From contig NZ_CP022253.1 in NCBI RefSeq assembly GCF_003119195.2, positions 1,931,001 through 1,995,000 on the forward strand: a stretch of 64,000 nt of DNA, read 5' to 3'. The notes below the pieces were generated by a model. The model had not been told where the DNA came from. It searched no databases and saw nothing but the letters and a program-made list of their open reading frames with translations. The position numbers and the translations under genes were made by a program. This stretch comes from Azospirillum baldaniorum. Lineage in GTDB: Bacteria; Pseudomonadota; Alphaproteobacteria; Azospirillales; Azospirillaceae. Position 1 is the stretch's first letter. The number at the start of each line of letters is the position of its first letter. Of this stretch, positions 1 through 7,607 are shown piece by piece.

Positions 1-2
1 AG

Positions 3-335
3 TCCCTGCTGCGCGCCCTGCAGCTGGTCATGCTGGGCGAGGTGGTCTATCCCACTCATGTCGCCAGCCTGCTGATCGCCAACGCCAACAGCGAGCGTCC
101 GCAGCCGGAGCGCGCCCAGCCCGCCAACAACGAGCTGTCGAAGCGCGAGATCCAGATCCTGCGCTGCCTGCTCGCCGGGCAGTCGAACAAGGCCATCGCG
201 CGCAACCTGCACATCACGGAATCGACCGTGAAGATGCATTTCAAGAACGTGATGCGGAAGATCAACGCCCAGAACCGCACGCAGGCCGCGGTGTGGGCGA
301 TCCAGAACGGACTGTCGCCGCTGGCGCCCGTCTAG
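3..335 (+). CDS. LuxR/NarL-type response regulator, C-terminal part (5' end outside window)
   Basis: The frame is open from the window edge, so the gene begins upstream. The visible 110 residues hold a linker rich in Pro, Ala and Asn, then a GerE/LuxR helix-turn-helix with the typical LSKREIQILRCLLAG start, the NKAIARNL helix and the recognition segment ITESTVKMHFKNVMRKI. A receiver domain is expected before it but cannot be seen. The role is DNA binding by a two-component regulator. The target is unknown. A hairpin terminator follows the stop codon. Confidence 0.85.
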   Translation, partial: SLLRALQLVMLGEVVYPTHVASLLIANANSERPQPERAQPANNELSKREIQILRCLLAGQSNKAIARNLHITESTVKMHFKNVMRKINAQNRTQAAVWAIQNGLSPLAPV

Positions 336-342
336 AGAATTT

Positions 343-373
343 GTCCCCTCTCCCAGCGCAGGGGAGAGGGGAC
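343..373. terminator. bidirectional hairpin between convergent genes
   Basis: Perfect 12-bp inverted repeat GTCCCCTCTCCC / GGGAGAGGGGAC with a short loop, lying between the LuxR gene (+) and the PfpI gene (-). It has only a weak T-tract, so it may equally be one of the G/C-rich interspersed repeats seen elsewhere in the window. Confidence 0.55.
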
Positions 374-382
374 GGTGCACGA

Positions 383-955
383 TCATTCCGCCGCGTGGCG
401 GTGGGTGCCGTGGCGGCCTTCGGCGAACTCCTCCACCATCTTGCGGCAGAAGGCCGGCAGATCGTCCGGCTTGCGCGAAGTCACCAGCCCCTGATCGGTG
501 ACCACCTCGCTGTCCTCCCAATTCGCCCCGGCGTTGCCAAGATCGGCCTTCAGCGACGGCCATGAGGTCATGCGCTTGCCCTTGGCGCCACCCGCATCGA
601 TCAGCGTCCAGGGGCCGTGACAAATCGCGGCGATGGGCTTGCCCGACTGGACGAAGCTGCGCACGAAATCGATGGCCTTGGGCTCCAGCCGCAGCGCGTC
701 GGGGTTGATGACGCCGCCCGGCAGAACCAGCGCGTCGAAGCTGCCGGGGTCCGCCTGATCGAGCGTGACGTCCACATCCACCCGGTCGGCCTTGTCGTGA
801 TGGTTCCAGCCCTGGATCTGCCCGCCCTGAGGCGCCACGATCCGCACATCCGCCCCTTCGTTGCGCAGCGCCTTCACCGGTTCGGTCAATTCGACCTGCT
901 CGAAGCCGTCGGTCGCCAGAACCGCGACGGTCTTCTTCTCAAGTTTTCCTGCCAT
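383..955 (-). CDS. PfpI/DJ-1 superfamily protein (YhbO-like deglycase or protease)
   Basis: A 190-residue protein, the usual length for PfpI/YhbO proteins. It begins with TVAVLATDGFEQVELTEP, carries the LVLPGGVINPDALR segment and the nucleophile elbow AICHGPW with the catalytic Cys near residue 112, followed by His. Members act as cytosolic stress proteins, described as glyoxalase, deglycase or protease. The ATG at 955 was chosen over longer starts because a strong GAGGAGGTG ribosome-binding site precedes it and the family alignment starts there. It is a single gene facing the upstream regulator. Confidence 0.88.
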   Translation of the reverse strand: MAGKLEKKTVAVLATDGFEQVELTEPVKALRNEGADVRIVAPQGGQIQGWNHHDKADRVDVDVTLDQADPGSFDALVLPGGVINPDALRLEPKAIDFVRSFVQSGKPIAAICHGPWTLIDAGGAKGKRMTSWPSLKADLGNAGANWEDSEVVTDQGLVTSRKPDDLPAFCRKMVEEFAEGRHGTHRHAAE

Positions 956-1084
956 GGAATCACCTCCTCGGTTGGCCTGTCCGCTCAGCAACCGGCGTAC
1001 CTCTGGGGAGTTCCCTCCGGAACCGTCACGCACCCCCCATGTTCCCTTTGACGGACCGCGCGTCACAATCGGGAGCACAGACCC

Positions 1085-1849
1085 ATGCGTTACAGCGGCA
1101 CTTCGGCGGGCATCCTCGCCGCGTTCGCCATCGCCACGTCCCTGACTTTGGGCGTTCCTCAACCTGTCCAGGCTCAACCTTCCCAGGCTCAACCTTCTCA
1201 GTCCGCCGAAACGGTGCGGACCGCGGAAGCGTCCTACCCCCGCCTCTACCAGGGCTGGCGGGCCGGCGTGATCGTCGGGACGGATGTCGAGGGGCTCCTC
1301 GGCGAGGAGCTTGGGCAGGTGGTGGATCTCGTCGTCGGCCCGGACGGACGGCTGGAAAGCGCGGTGATCGAGGCGAGCGGCATGCTCGACGTCGGCGAGG
1401 CGCGCTTCACCGTGCCCTGGCACCAGTTGATGCCCGGATCGGTGGACGGCGTCCTGGCCTATCCGGTCACCGGCCCCGACACGCTGGATATGATCCGCCG
1501 CCAGCAGCAGGCGGCCAGCCGTCCCGGCGACTGGCGCGTCTCAGCCCTGATCGGCCAGCCGGCCAACACCGCGGGCGGTGCGATGGAGGCCGGCTTCTTC
1601 GGCACCGTGGAGGATCTGGTGTTCGACCGCAACGGCGCGCTCAAGGCCCTTGTGGTGACGCCCGAACCGGAGGGTGAAGGCCCCTACGCCGTCGCCTGGA
1701 AAGCGGCGGCGCTGGAGCCGGGCCTGACCTCCGTCACATTGCAGGCGACGCCGGATCAGGTGAAGGCGCTCGGCTCCTTCGACGCGGCGCGCATGAAGGA
1801 GTTCAACACCGCGCGCCTGAACCAGGGTGCGCAGGCGCGTCGGGAATAG
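1085..1849 (+). CDS. exported protein with two PRC-barrel domains
   Basis: 254 residues. The N-terminus is a Sec signal peptide (residues 1-32, cleavage likely after VQAQ), followed by a short AQPSQ repeat. Two PRC-barrel-like units follow: about residues 48-110 (GTDVEGLLGEELGQVVDLVV) and 142-210 (GFFGTVEDLVFDRNGALKAL). PRC-barrel domains are small beta-barrels that bind RNA or protein surfaces; exported versions occur widely in Rhizobiales and Rhodospirillales with no fixed function. It stands alone. I can support the fold, not a function. Confidence 0.8.
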   Translation: MRYSGTSAGILAAFAIATSLTLGVPQPVQAQPSQAQPSQSAETVRTAEASYPRLYQGWRAGVIVGTDVEGLLGEELGQVVDLVVGPDGRLESAVIEASGMLDVGEARFTVPWHQLMPGSVDGVLAYPVTGPDTLDMIRRQQQAASRPGDWRVSALIGQPANTAGGAMEAGFFGTVEDLVFDRNGALKALVVTPEPEGEGPYAVAWKAAALEPGLTSVTLQATPDQVKALGSFDAARMKEFNTARLNQGAQARRE

Positions 1850-1886
1850 GCCCCGGCAGAAACAGGCCTCTTCGGGAATAGCCCCG

Positions 1887-3197
1887 TCAGGCCGCCGGGC
1901 GGGCCACGCCGCCGACCGTCGGGCGGCTGGCCGCGGCGGCGGAACGGCCGTAGCGGGCCACCGTCAGCCCGTCCATGTCGATCTCCGTCTGGCGCCCGCC
2001 GACCACGTCGGCGACCACCCGGCCCGAGCCGGCGGCCATCGTCCAGCCGAGCGTGCCGTGGCCGGTGTTGAGGAACAGGTTGCGCACCGGGGTCGGCCCG
2101 ACGATGGGGGTGCCGTCCGGCGTGTTCGGGCGCAGGCCGGTCCAGAACTCCGCCTTCGACAGGTCGCCGCCCGTGGGGAAGAGGTCGCTCACCACATGGT
2201 CGAGCGGACCGCGGCGTCCCGGACGCAGCGTCAGGTCGAAACCGGTCAGCTCCGCCGTGCCGCCGACGCGGATGCGGTCGCCCAGGCGGGTCACCGCGAT
2301 CTTGTGCGTCTCGTCCATCACCGTGGATTCCGGAGCGCCCGCCGCGTCGACGATGGGCAGCGTCAGCGAGTAGCCCTTCACCGGATAGACCGGCAGGTCG
2401 AGCCCGAACGGCTTCACCAGCGTCGGGGAGTAGCTGCCCATGGCGACGACGTAGGAGTCGGCGGTCAGCGTGCCGGCGTCGGTGACCACGCCGGTGACCC
2501 GGCGCCCGTCGCTCTCCAGCTTGCGGATTCCGGTGTTGTAGCGGAACTCCACCCCCAGCTCCGTCGCCATCGCGGCCAGCGCGTTGGTGAAGCGGAAGCA
2601 GTCGCCCGTCTCGTCACCGGGCAGCAGCAGGCCGCCGACGATCTTCTCTTTGACCAGCCGCAGCGCCGGCTCGACCGCCGCGCAGCCCTCCACATCCAGC
2701 AGGCTGTAGGGCACCTTGAAGCGGTCCAGCACAGCCATGTCGGTGGCGGCGGCGTCCACCTGCTTCTGGGTGCGGAAGACCTGGAGCGTGCCCTTTGCGC
2801 GCTCGTCGTAACGGATGCCGGTCTCGTCGCGCAGGACGCGCAGGCAGTCGCGGCTGTATTCGGCCAGCCGGACCATGCGGCCCTTGTTGATCTCGTAGGA
2901 ACGCTCGTTGGCGTTGGCCAGCAGCTTCAGGCACCAGGACCACATGGCCGGGTCCATCTTCGGCCGGATCACCAGCGGGGAATGCTTCATCAGCATCCAC
3001 TTCACCGCCTTCGCCATCAGACCCGGCGCCGCCCAGGGAGCGGAGTAGCCCGGCGACACCTCGCCCGCGTTGGCATAGCTGGTCTCCAGCGCCGGGCCGG
3101 GCTGCCGATCCACCACCGTGACCTCGTGCCCGGCCTTCGCCAGGAAATAGGCGGTGGAAACGCCGATGACGCCGCTGCCGAGGACGATGACGCGCAT
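1887..3197 (-). CDS. dadA: D-amino acid dehydrogenase (FAD-dependent, DadA family)
   Basis: 436 residues, the normal DadA length. The N-terminus [20 protein letters not shown] is the FAD-binding Rossmann GxGxxG motif, and the C-terminal [15 protein letters not shown] is the DAO/DadA signature. DadA oxidises D-amino acids, notably D-alanine made by an alanine racemase, to 2-oxo acids and passes electrons to the membrane respiratory chain. The ATG at 3197 has a GGGAG site upstream; longer starts lack family support. It diverges from a TyrR-type regulator, and the shared spacer holds TyrR-like boxes, so it is probably controlled by aromatic or other amino acids. Confidence 0.9.
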   Translation of the reverse strand: MRVIVLGSGVIGVSTAYFLAKAGHEVTVVDRQPGPALETSYANAGEVSPGYSAPWAAPGLMAKAVKWMLMKHSPLVIRPKMDPAMWSWCLKLLANANERSYEINKGRMVRLAEYSRDCLRVLRDETGIRYDERAKGTLQVFRTQKQVDAAATDMAVLDRFKVPYSLLDVEGCAAVEPALRLVKEKIVGGLLLPGDETGDCFRFTNALAAMATELGVEFRYNTGIRKLESDGRRVTGVVTDAGTLTADSYVVAMGSYSPTLVKPFGLDLPVYPVKGYSLTLPIVDAAGAPESTVMDETHKIAVTRLGDRIRVGGTAELTGFDLTLRPGRRGPLDHVVSDLFPTGGDLSKAEFWTGLRPNTPDGTPIVGPTPVRNLFLNTGHGTLGWTMAAGSGRVVADVVGGRQTEIDMDGLTVARYGRSAAAASRPTVGGVARPAA

Positions 3198-3306
3198 GTG
3201 AAGGCTCCCGAGATCACGGATTTGTTCGCATCCCATTCGCAAACGCGATGCCAAGTGCCGGAAGCCGCGGAAACATTGGGGAGGACGGCTGGGCGCCGGA
3301 CGAAGC

Positions 3307-3324
3307 TGTACAAAAATCGTTACA
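3307..3324. promoter_or_regulatory. TyrR-like box 1
   Basis: 18-bp imperfect palindrome TGTACA-N6-GTTACA, close to the TyrR consensus TGTAAA-N6-TTTACA. It keeps the G and C at the two positions known to be essential. It lies 110 bp upstream of the dadA start codon. Confidence 0.65.
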
Positions 3325-3388
3325 CATTGCCCGAGACGCGCTACCCGGACCCTGAATAAACACACTTAGAACAATGAATTGATCAACC

Positions 3389-3406
3389 CGTACAAAAAAC
3401 GTTACG
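3389..3406. promoter_or_regulatory. TyrR-like box 2
   Basis: 18-bp palindrome CGTACA-N6-GTTACG, the same arrangement as box 1, located 64 bp upstream of the tyrR-like start codon and 1 bp away from box 3. Confidence 0.6.
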
Positions 3407-3407
3407 G

Positions 3408-3425
3408 CGTACACAGATGTTTACG
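3408..3425. promoter_or_regulatory. TyrR-like box 3
   Basis: 18-bp palindrome CGTACA-N6-TTTACG, 19 bp (about two helical turns) from box 2. The pair resembles the strong/weak tandem boxes of TyrR-controlled promoters and suggests autoregulation. Confidence 0.6.
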
Positions 3426-3469
3426 GATGCGCCCATCGTGGTACACTCCCTCCTCCATCGGGGAGAGCC

Positions 3470-5011
3470 ATGCGCATCGACGTCCTGTTCGCCGACCGGG
3501 TCGGCATCGCCCATGAGATCCTGGCCGTGCTCGCCAAGCGGCGCCTAAACGTCGTGGCGGTGGAAGTGGACCCGCCGCACATCCACATCGACGCGCCGGA
3601 ACTGGACGTGCCGGGCTTCGGCGCGCTCGACGCCGCGCTGCGCGCCGTGCCGGGGGTGGAGTCCGTCACCCCCATCGACATCCTGCCCGGCACGCGGCGA
3701 CGGCTGCATCTGGACGCGCTGCTGGCCGCCCTGCCCGACCCGGTTCTGGCGGTGGACCGCGCGTGCCGCATCGTGGTGGCCAACACCGCCGCCGCGACGG
3801 TCGCCGGGCGCAGCGAGGCCGCCCTGACCGGCGCCGACTTCGGGCGGCTGTTCGGTGACGCCGAGCTGTCCGACCTGCTGGTGGACAACGGCTTCCGCCT
3901 CGCCGCCGGGCAGGAGGTCACGCTGAACGGCCAGCCCTTTCTGCTGGACGCCACCCCCATCGTGGAGGACGGGCGCGCTGCCGGCGGGGTGGTCACCCTG
4001 TTCGCGCCGAGCCGGCTGGGCGAGCGGCTGAACGCGCTGCAGAACTTCGACGAGGGCGGCTTCGACCGCATCCTCGGCGAGTCCGCTCCGGTCCGCTCGC
4101 TGAAGGCACGGGCGGCGCGGGTCGCGGCGGTGGACGCGCCGCTGCTGATCCTGGGCGAGACGGGCACCGGCAAGGAGCTGATCGCCCACGCCTGCCACCG
4201 CGCCAGCCCGCGCCGCGACAAGCCCTTCCTGGCGCTGAACTGCGCCGCCGTTCCGGAGAGTCTGGCCGAGAGCGAGCTGTTCGGCTACGCCCCCGGCTCC
4301 TTCACCGGGGCGCAGCGCGGCGGCAAGCCCGGCCTGCTGGAACTGGCGCACGGCGGCACCGTCTTCCTCGACGAGATCGGGGAAATGTCGCCCTACCTCC
4401 AGGCCAAGCTGCTGCGCTTCCTGAACGACGGGCGCTTCCGCCGCGTCGGCGGCGACCGCGAGCAGACGGTGGACGTGCGGGTGGTCAGCGCCACCCACCG
4501 CGACCTCGACGCCATGGTCGCCGAGCACAGCTTCCGCGAGGACCTGTTTTACCGGCTGAACGTGCTGTCGCTCCAAGTCCCGGCACTGCGCGAGCGCGGC
4601 GACGACATCCTTCTGCTCGCCCGGCACTTCATCGCCCGCGCCTGCGCCCAGGCCCGCCGCCCGCCCTGCCGGCTGACCGTGGCGGCCAGCGCCGCCCTGC
4701 TCGCCAACCCCTGGCCGGGCAACGTCCGCCAGCTGGAAAACGTCATCTTCCGCGCCGTGACGATGAGCGACGGCGCCTATCTCGACGCCGCCGACTTGGA
4801 ACTGGCCGGAGCGCGCATGGAGGCCGAAACCGGCGGCGAGCCCGCCGAGCCGTCCAGTTGGGACGAGGCGGCGGCGGCGTTCGAGCGCGGCCTGCTCCGC
4901 CGCCTCTACCCGCGCTACCCGTCGAGCCGCAAACTGGCCGCCCGCCTCCACACCTCGCACACCATGATCGCGAACAAGCTGCGGAAATACGGGATACCGG
5001 ACGGGACGTGA
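3470..5011 (+). CDS. TyrR/PhhR-family transcriptional regulator (ACT-PAS-AAA-HTH)
   Basis: 513 residues. Order: ACT domain (1-75), PAS (80-175), AAA+ core (200-430) with Walker A GETGTGKE at about 229-236 and Walker B FLDEIGE at about 299-305, and a C-terminal TyrR-type helix-turn-helix (LAARLHTSHTMIANKLRKYG). This matches TyrR/PhhR, which respond to aromatic amino acids. E. coli TyrR has lost the sigma-54 contact loop; this protein has GSFTGA in that place (about 276-281), one residue from the GAFTGA motif, so sigma-54 interaction is not excluded. It diverges from dadA and is the likely regulator of that gene. Confidence 0.9.
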   Translation: MRIDVLFADRVGIAHEILAVLAKRRLNVVAVEVDPPHIHIDAPELDVPGFGALDAALRAVPGVESVTPIDILPGTRRRLHLDALLAALPDPVLAVDRACRIVVANTAAATVAGRSEAALTGADFGRLFGDAELSDLLVDNGFRLAAGQEVTLNGQPFLLDATPIVEDGRAAGGVVTLFAPSRLGERLNALQNFDEGGFDRILGESAPVRSLKARAARVAAVDAPLLILGETGTGKELIAHACHRASPRRDKPFLALNCAAVPESLAESELFGYAPGSFTGAQRGGKPGLLELAHGGTVFLDEIGEMSPYLQAKLLRFLNDGRFRRVGGDREQTVDVRVVSATHRDLDAMVAEHSFREDLFYRLNVLSLQVPALRERGDDILLLARHFIARACAQARRPPCRLTVAASAALLANPWPGNVRQLENVIFRAVTMSDGAYLDAADLELAGARMEAETGGEPAEPSSWDEAAAAFERGLLRRLYPRYPSSRKLAARLHTSHTMIANKLRKYGIPDGT

Positions 5012-5034
5012 GCGCCGCGCCGGATGCGGAAGCG

Positions 5035-5265
5035 CTAAATGCGCGAGCGTTCCGCCTTGCTGTAGTTGCTGAAATGGCCCTCCGCGGCAGCGGCGCTGCG
5101 GGCGGTCTTGAGGAACTTGTCGGCCTTGGTGTCCGGCGCGATGCGCGCCACCTTCCGCTCCAGCGCCGCCGATCCGCAGGAGGCGCAGACGGGCGTGTCC
5201 GACGAGCGCACCAGCGCTTCGAAGTCGTGGTCGCAGGCGGTGCAGCGATAGGAGTAGAGCGGCAT
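5035..5265 (-). CDS. FmdB-family small zinc-ribbon protein
   Basis: 76 residues beginning MPLYSYRCTACDHDFEAL with a second pair CASCG, giving the CxxC...CxxC zinc ribbon of the FmdB/CxxC_CxxC_SSSS family. The C-terminal half is charged and rich in Lys and Ala. FmdB was named after an amidase-locus regulator, but most members are uncharacterised. The ATG at 5265 was chosen because the family starts MPLY and a GAGGA site lies upstream. Confidence 0.85.
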   Translation of the reverse strand: MPLYSYRCTACDHDFEALVRSSDTPVCASCGSAALERKVARIAPDTKADKFLKTARSAAAAEGHFSNYSKAERSRI

Positions 5266-5405
5266 GGGAGTCCTCACACGGGTCGGGAACCAGGCGCACC
5301 CATCCTATCACGTAATTTTCTTATGGGTATAGCGCAGTGCAGCAACCGCACCCCGCCGCAGCGATCTGCGCTAGGATCGCTCAGCGATATGAAATGGAGG
5401 AACGG

Positions 5406-5954
5406 GTGATCTACGCCTTCAACGACAAGGTCCCGCAACTGTCGCCCGCCTGCTGGGTAGCTCCCAACGCCACCGTCGTCGGCGACATCCTGCTGGAGGA
5501 GGACGTGTCCGTCTGGTGGGGCGCGGTCATGCGCGCCGAGGAGGAGCGCATCCACATCGGCGCCGGCAGCAACGTCCAGGACAACGCCGTCCTCCACGTC
5601 GATCCCGGCTTCCCGCTGCTCATCGGCAGGAACGTGACCATCGGACATCTGGCGATGGTGCACGGCTGCACCGTCGGCGACGGCAGCCTGATCGGCATCG
5701 GCGCCACCGTCCTCAACGGCGCCCGCATCGGCCGCGATTGTCTGATCGGCGCCCACGCCTTCATCGCCGAGGGCAAGGAGATCCCCGACCGCTCGCTGGT
5801 GCTCGGCGCGCCGGGCAAGGTGGTGCGCACGCTGTCGGACGAGGATGTGGAGCGCATGCGCGCCCCCGCCGCCGTCTACCAGCAGCGGTGGAAGAGCTAC
5901 GCCAAGGGGCTGCGCCCGATCACCGCCCCCGGCACCGCCCCCGGCCAGCCCTGA
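5406..5954 (+). CDS. gamma-class carbonic anhydrase-like hexapeptide protein
   Basis: About 182 residues of left-handed beta-helix hexapeptide repeats: VVGDILLEEDVSVWWGAVMR, then NVQDNAVLHV, TIGHLAMVHGC and IGIGATVLNGARIG. The His residues in LHV and IGHLAMVHG match the metal ligands of the YrdA/PaaY/gamma-CA group. The product is probably a cytosolic trimer, either a carbonic anhydrase or an acyl-CoA-related hexapeptide protein. GTG at 5406 is preferred because TGGAGG lies 5 bases upstream; ATG at 5394 in the same frame is possible. A second gamma-CA is at 60.7 kb. Confidence 0.85.
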   Translation: MIYAFNDKVPQLSPACWVAPNATVVGDILLEEDVSVWWGAVMRAEEERIHIGAGSNVQDNAVLHVDPGFPLLIGRNVTIGHLAMVHGCTVGDGSLIGIGATVLNGARIGRDCLIGAHAFIAEGKEIPDRSLVLGAPGKVVRTLSDEDVERMRAPAAVYQQRWKSYAKGLRPITAPGTAPGQP

Positions 5955-5976
5955 CCGGAGCCGGCGTGGGGCGCCC

Positions 5977-6726
5977 TCAGGCTCCGGCGCCCCTGATGAA
6001 GAAGTACAGGGTCAGCCCCACGCCGATCGACACCACCACCCACTTCATCACGTCGCGGCTGACCCGCTTCGCGGCGTGGGCGCCGGCATAGCCGCCGGCG
6101 ATGGCCGACACGGCCATGACGGCGGTTTCCGGCCAGGACACCGCGTCGGACAGGCAGAAGGCCGCCACAGCCGCGCCGTTCATCAGCGCGGCCAGCAGGA
6201 TGCGCAGCCCGTTCATGGCGTGGATGTCGCGCAGGCCGAACAGGGTCAACGCCGCCAGCATCAGGAAGCCGATCCCGCCGCCGAAATAGCCGCCATAGAT
6301 GGCGATGACGAACTGCACGACCAGAACGGAGCGACCACTCAGCCGCAGCCGGGCGGCCAGCGCCGGCATGAAGCTGCCGACCGCGAAGACCGCCGTCGCG
6401 AACAGCAGCAGCCAGGGCACCAGCCCGGCAAAGGCGCGATCCGGCGTGGTCAGCAGAAGGATCGCCCCGACCACCCCGCCGACCAGGCTGACCACCGAGA
6501 AGGCGGTGACGCTGACCTCCGTCACGCCGCGGATCTCGTTGCGGTAGGCCCAGGCGCTGGCCATCTGGCCGGGGAACAGGGCGACGGTGCTCGACACGTT
6601 GGCGCTGACCGGCGGCACTCCGGCAAACAGCAGCGCCGGGAAGGTGATGAAGGCCCCACCCCCGGCGACGGCGTTGAGAACGCCCGACGCGAACGCCGCG
6701 ACCATCAGCAGCACCATGGCAAGCAT
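5977..6726 (-). CDS. TauE/SafE-family anion permease
   Basis: 249 residues with about eight hydrophobic segments. The N-terminal ASGVLNAVAGGGAFITFPAL is the diagnostic first repeat of the TauE/SafE family (DUF81), and GGYFGGGIGFLMLAAL is the second. Family members export small anions such as sulfite, sulfoacetate or sulfolactate. A TGGCATGCCA palindrome sits 32-41 bp upstream of the start, the same motif found before oxalate-region genes. An anion related to oxalate metabolism is therefore a possible substrate, but only as an inference. Confidence 0.85.
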   Translation of the reverse strand: MLAMVLLMVAAFASGVLNAVAGGGAFITFPALLFAGVPPVSANVSSTVALFPGQMASAWAYRNEIRGVTEVSVTAFSVVSLVGGVVGAILLLTTPDRAFAGLVPWLLLFATAVFAVGSFMPALAARLRLSGRSVLVVQFVIAIYGGYFGGGIGFLMLAALTLFGLRDIHAMNGLRILLAALMNGAAVAAFCLSDAVSWPETAVMAVSAIAGGYAGAHAAKRVSRDVMKWVVVSIGVGLTLYFFIRGAGA

Positions 6727-6757
6727 CGCACCCCCACCGTCAGCTTTCCTATGTATT

Positions 6758-6767
6758 TGGCATGCCA
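6758..6767. promoter_or_regulatory. GntR-type operator, tauE side
   Basis: Palindrome TGGCATGCCA, a variant of the recurring TGGTATACCA motif, upstream of the leftward TauE/SafE gene. Confidence 0.5.
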
Positions 6768-6906
6768 GCTATCGTTGTGGGCACCCTGACAAACGCCATA
6801 GGAGGCGGGCAAGCGCCAAGGGTGTGGCCGCGCGGTTCGGCGACATCGTCACACAAAATGCGATTCCACTGATTGTTTGCTATATTAGCCATTGACGTGT
6901 CGTGGC

Positions 6907-6922
6907 ATTTGGTATACCAAAT
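6907..6922. promoter_or_regulatory. GntR-type operator, CBS gene
   Basis: Perfect 16-bp palindrome ATTTGGTATACCAAAT, the best copy of the motif in the window. It lies 149 bp before the CBS gene at 7071. The rest of the 344-bp spacer 6727-7070 contains no further feature I can recognise. Confidence 0.7.
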
Positions 6923-7070
6923 ATCCATCGCCTGCCACTGCCCGATGCCCAGGTGCCGCCGACGGCCTTCGACCGGCCCGACGCGGTTCCACCGGTCAAG
7001 CTCCGGTCCCCCGCGGGGGTCTCCGTGCAGGGCGCGCTTACGCAACCCGCTGTCTGGTGGAGGGCTCGCC

Positions 7071-7520
7071 ATGAAAGTCGCCGACATTCTTCGGACCAAG
7101 GAATCCCGCGTCGTCACCGTCCGTTCCGGCGAAACCATCGAGGAGGCGATCCGGCTGATGCGGTCGGAGAACATCAGCGCCCTGGTGGTCAAGGACGTCT
7201 GCCGGACCGAGGGCAACGCCGTGGCCGGCATGCTGTCGGAACGCGACGTCGTCTACGCGCTGCTGGAGCGCGGCGCGTCGGTCCTGAAGACGCCGGTCTT
7301 CATGCTGATGTCGCGCGCACCGCAGACCTGCTCGCCCGACGACAGCCTCATCCATGCGCTGGAACTGATGGACCGGCACCATATCCGCCATCTGCCGGTG
7401 CTCGACGGCTCCACGCTGGTCGGTGTCGTCAGCGCCCGCGACTTCACCAAGCTCCAGCTCACCGAGATGGTCGCCCACACCCAGCCGCCGGCCCAGGAAT
7501 CCCCGGTCTACGCCCACTGA
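7071..7520 (+). CDS. two-CBS-domain protein (paralogue of the one at 38.2 kb)
   Basis: 149 residues with two CBS motifs: about 8-70 (VVTVRSGETIEEAIRLM, SERDVVYALLERG) and 78-135 (TCSPDDSLIHALELM, HIRHLPVLDGSTLVGVVSARD). CBS pairs bind AMP, ATP, NAD or similar nucleotides and report energy state. The first motif has an inserted KDVCRTEGN stretch shared with the CBS gene at 38233. The ATG at 7071 follows a GGAGGG site. The upstream perfect TGGTATACCA palindrome suggests control with the oxalate genes. Confidence 0.88.
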   Translation: MKVADILRTKESRVVTVRSGETIEEAIRLMRSENISALVVKDVCRTEGNAVAGMLSERDVVYALLERGASVLKTPVFMLMSRAPQTCSPDDSLIHALELMDRHHIRHLPVLDGSTLVGVVSARDFTKLQLTEMVAHTQPPAQESPVYAH

Positions 7521-7554
7521 CCGCGGCCCGGCGGAAGCGAAAAGGCCCCAGCCA

Positions 7555-7588
7555 AAAGGCCCGTCGTCCCCTCGGACGGCGGGCCTTT
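7555..7588. terminator. bidirectional terminator between CBS and PPDK-like genes
   Basis: Long hairpin AAAGGCCCGTCGTCC / GGACGGCGGGCCTTT with A-rich and T-rich flanks, so it can end transcription from both converging genes. Confidence 0.8.
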
Positions 7589-7607
7589 CTTCATGGCCGC
7601 GAAACCG

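Noticed and set aside
1887..3359. Long plus-strand ORF of 510 codons opposite dadA
   Set aside because: It is Arg/Gly/Ala/His-rich and has no domain. dadA on the other strand shows clear FAD motifs, so this is a high-GC shadow.
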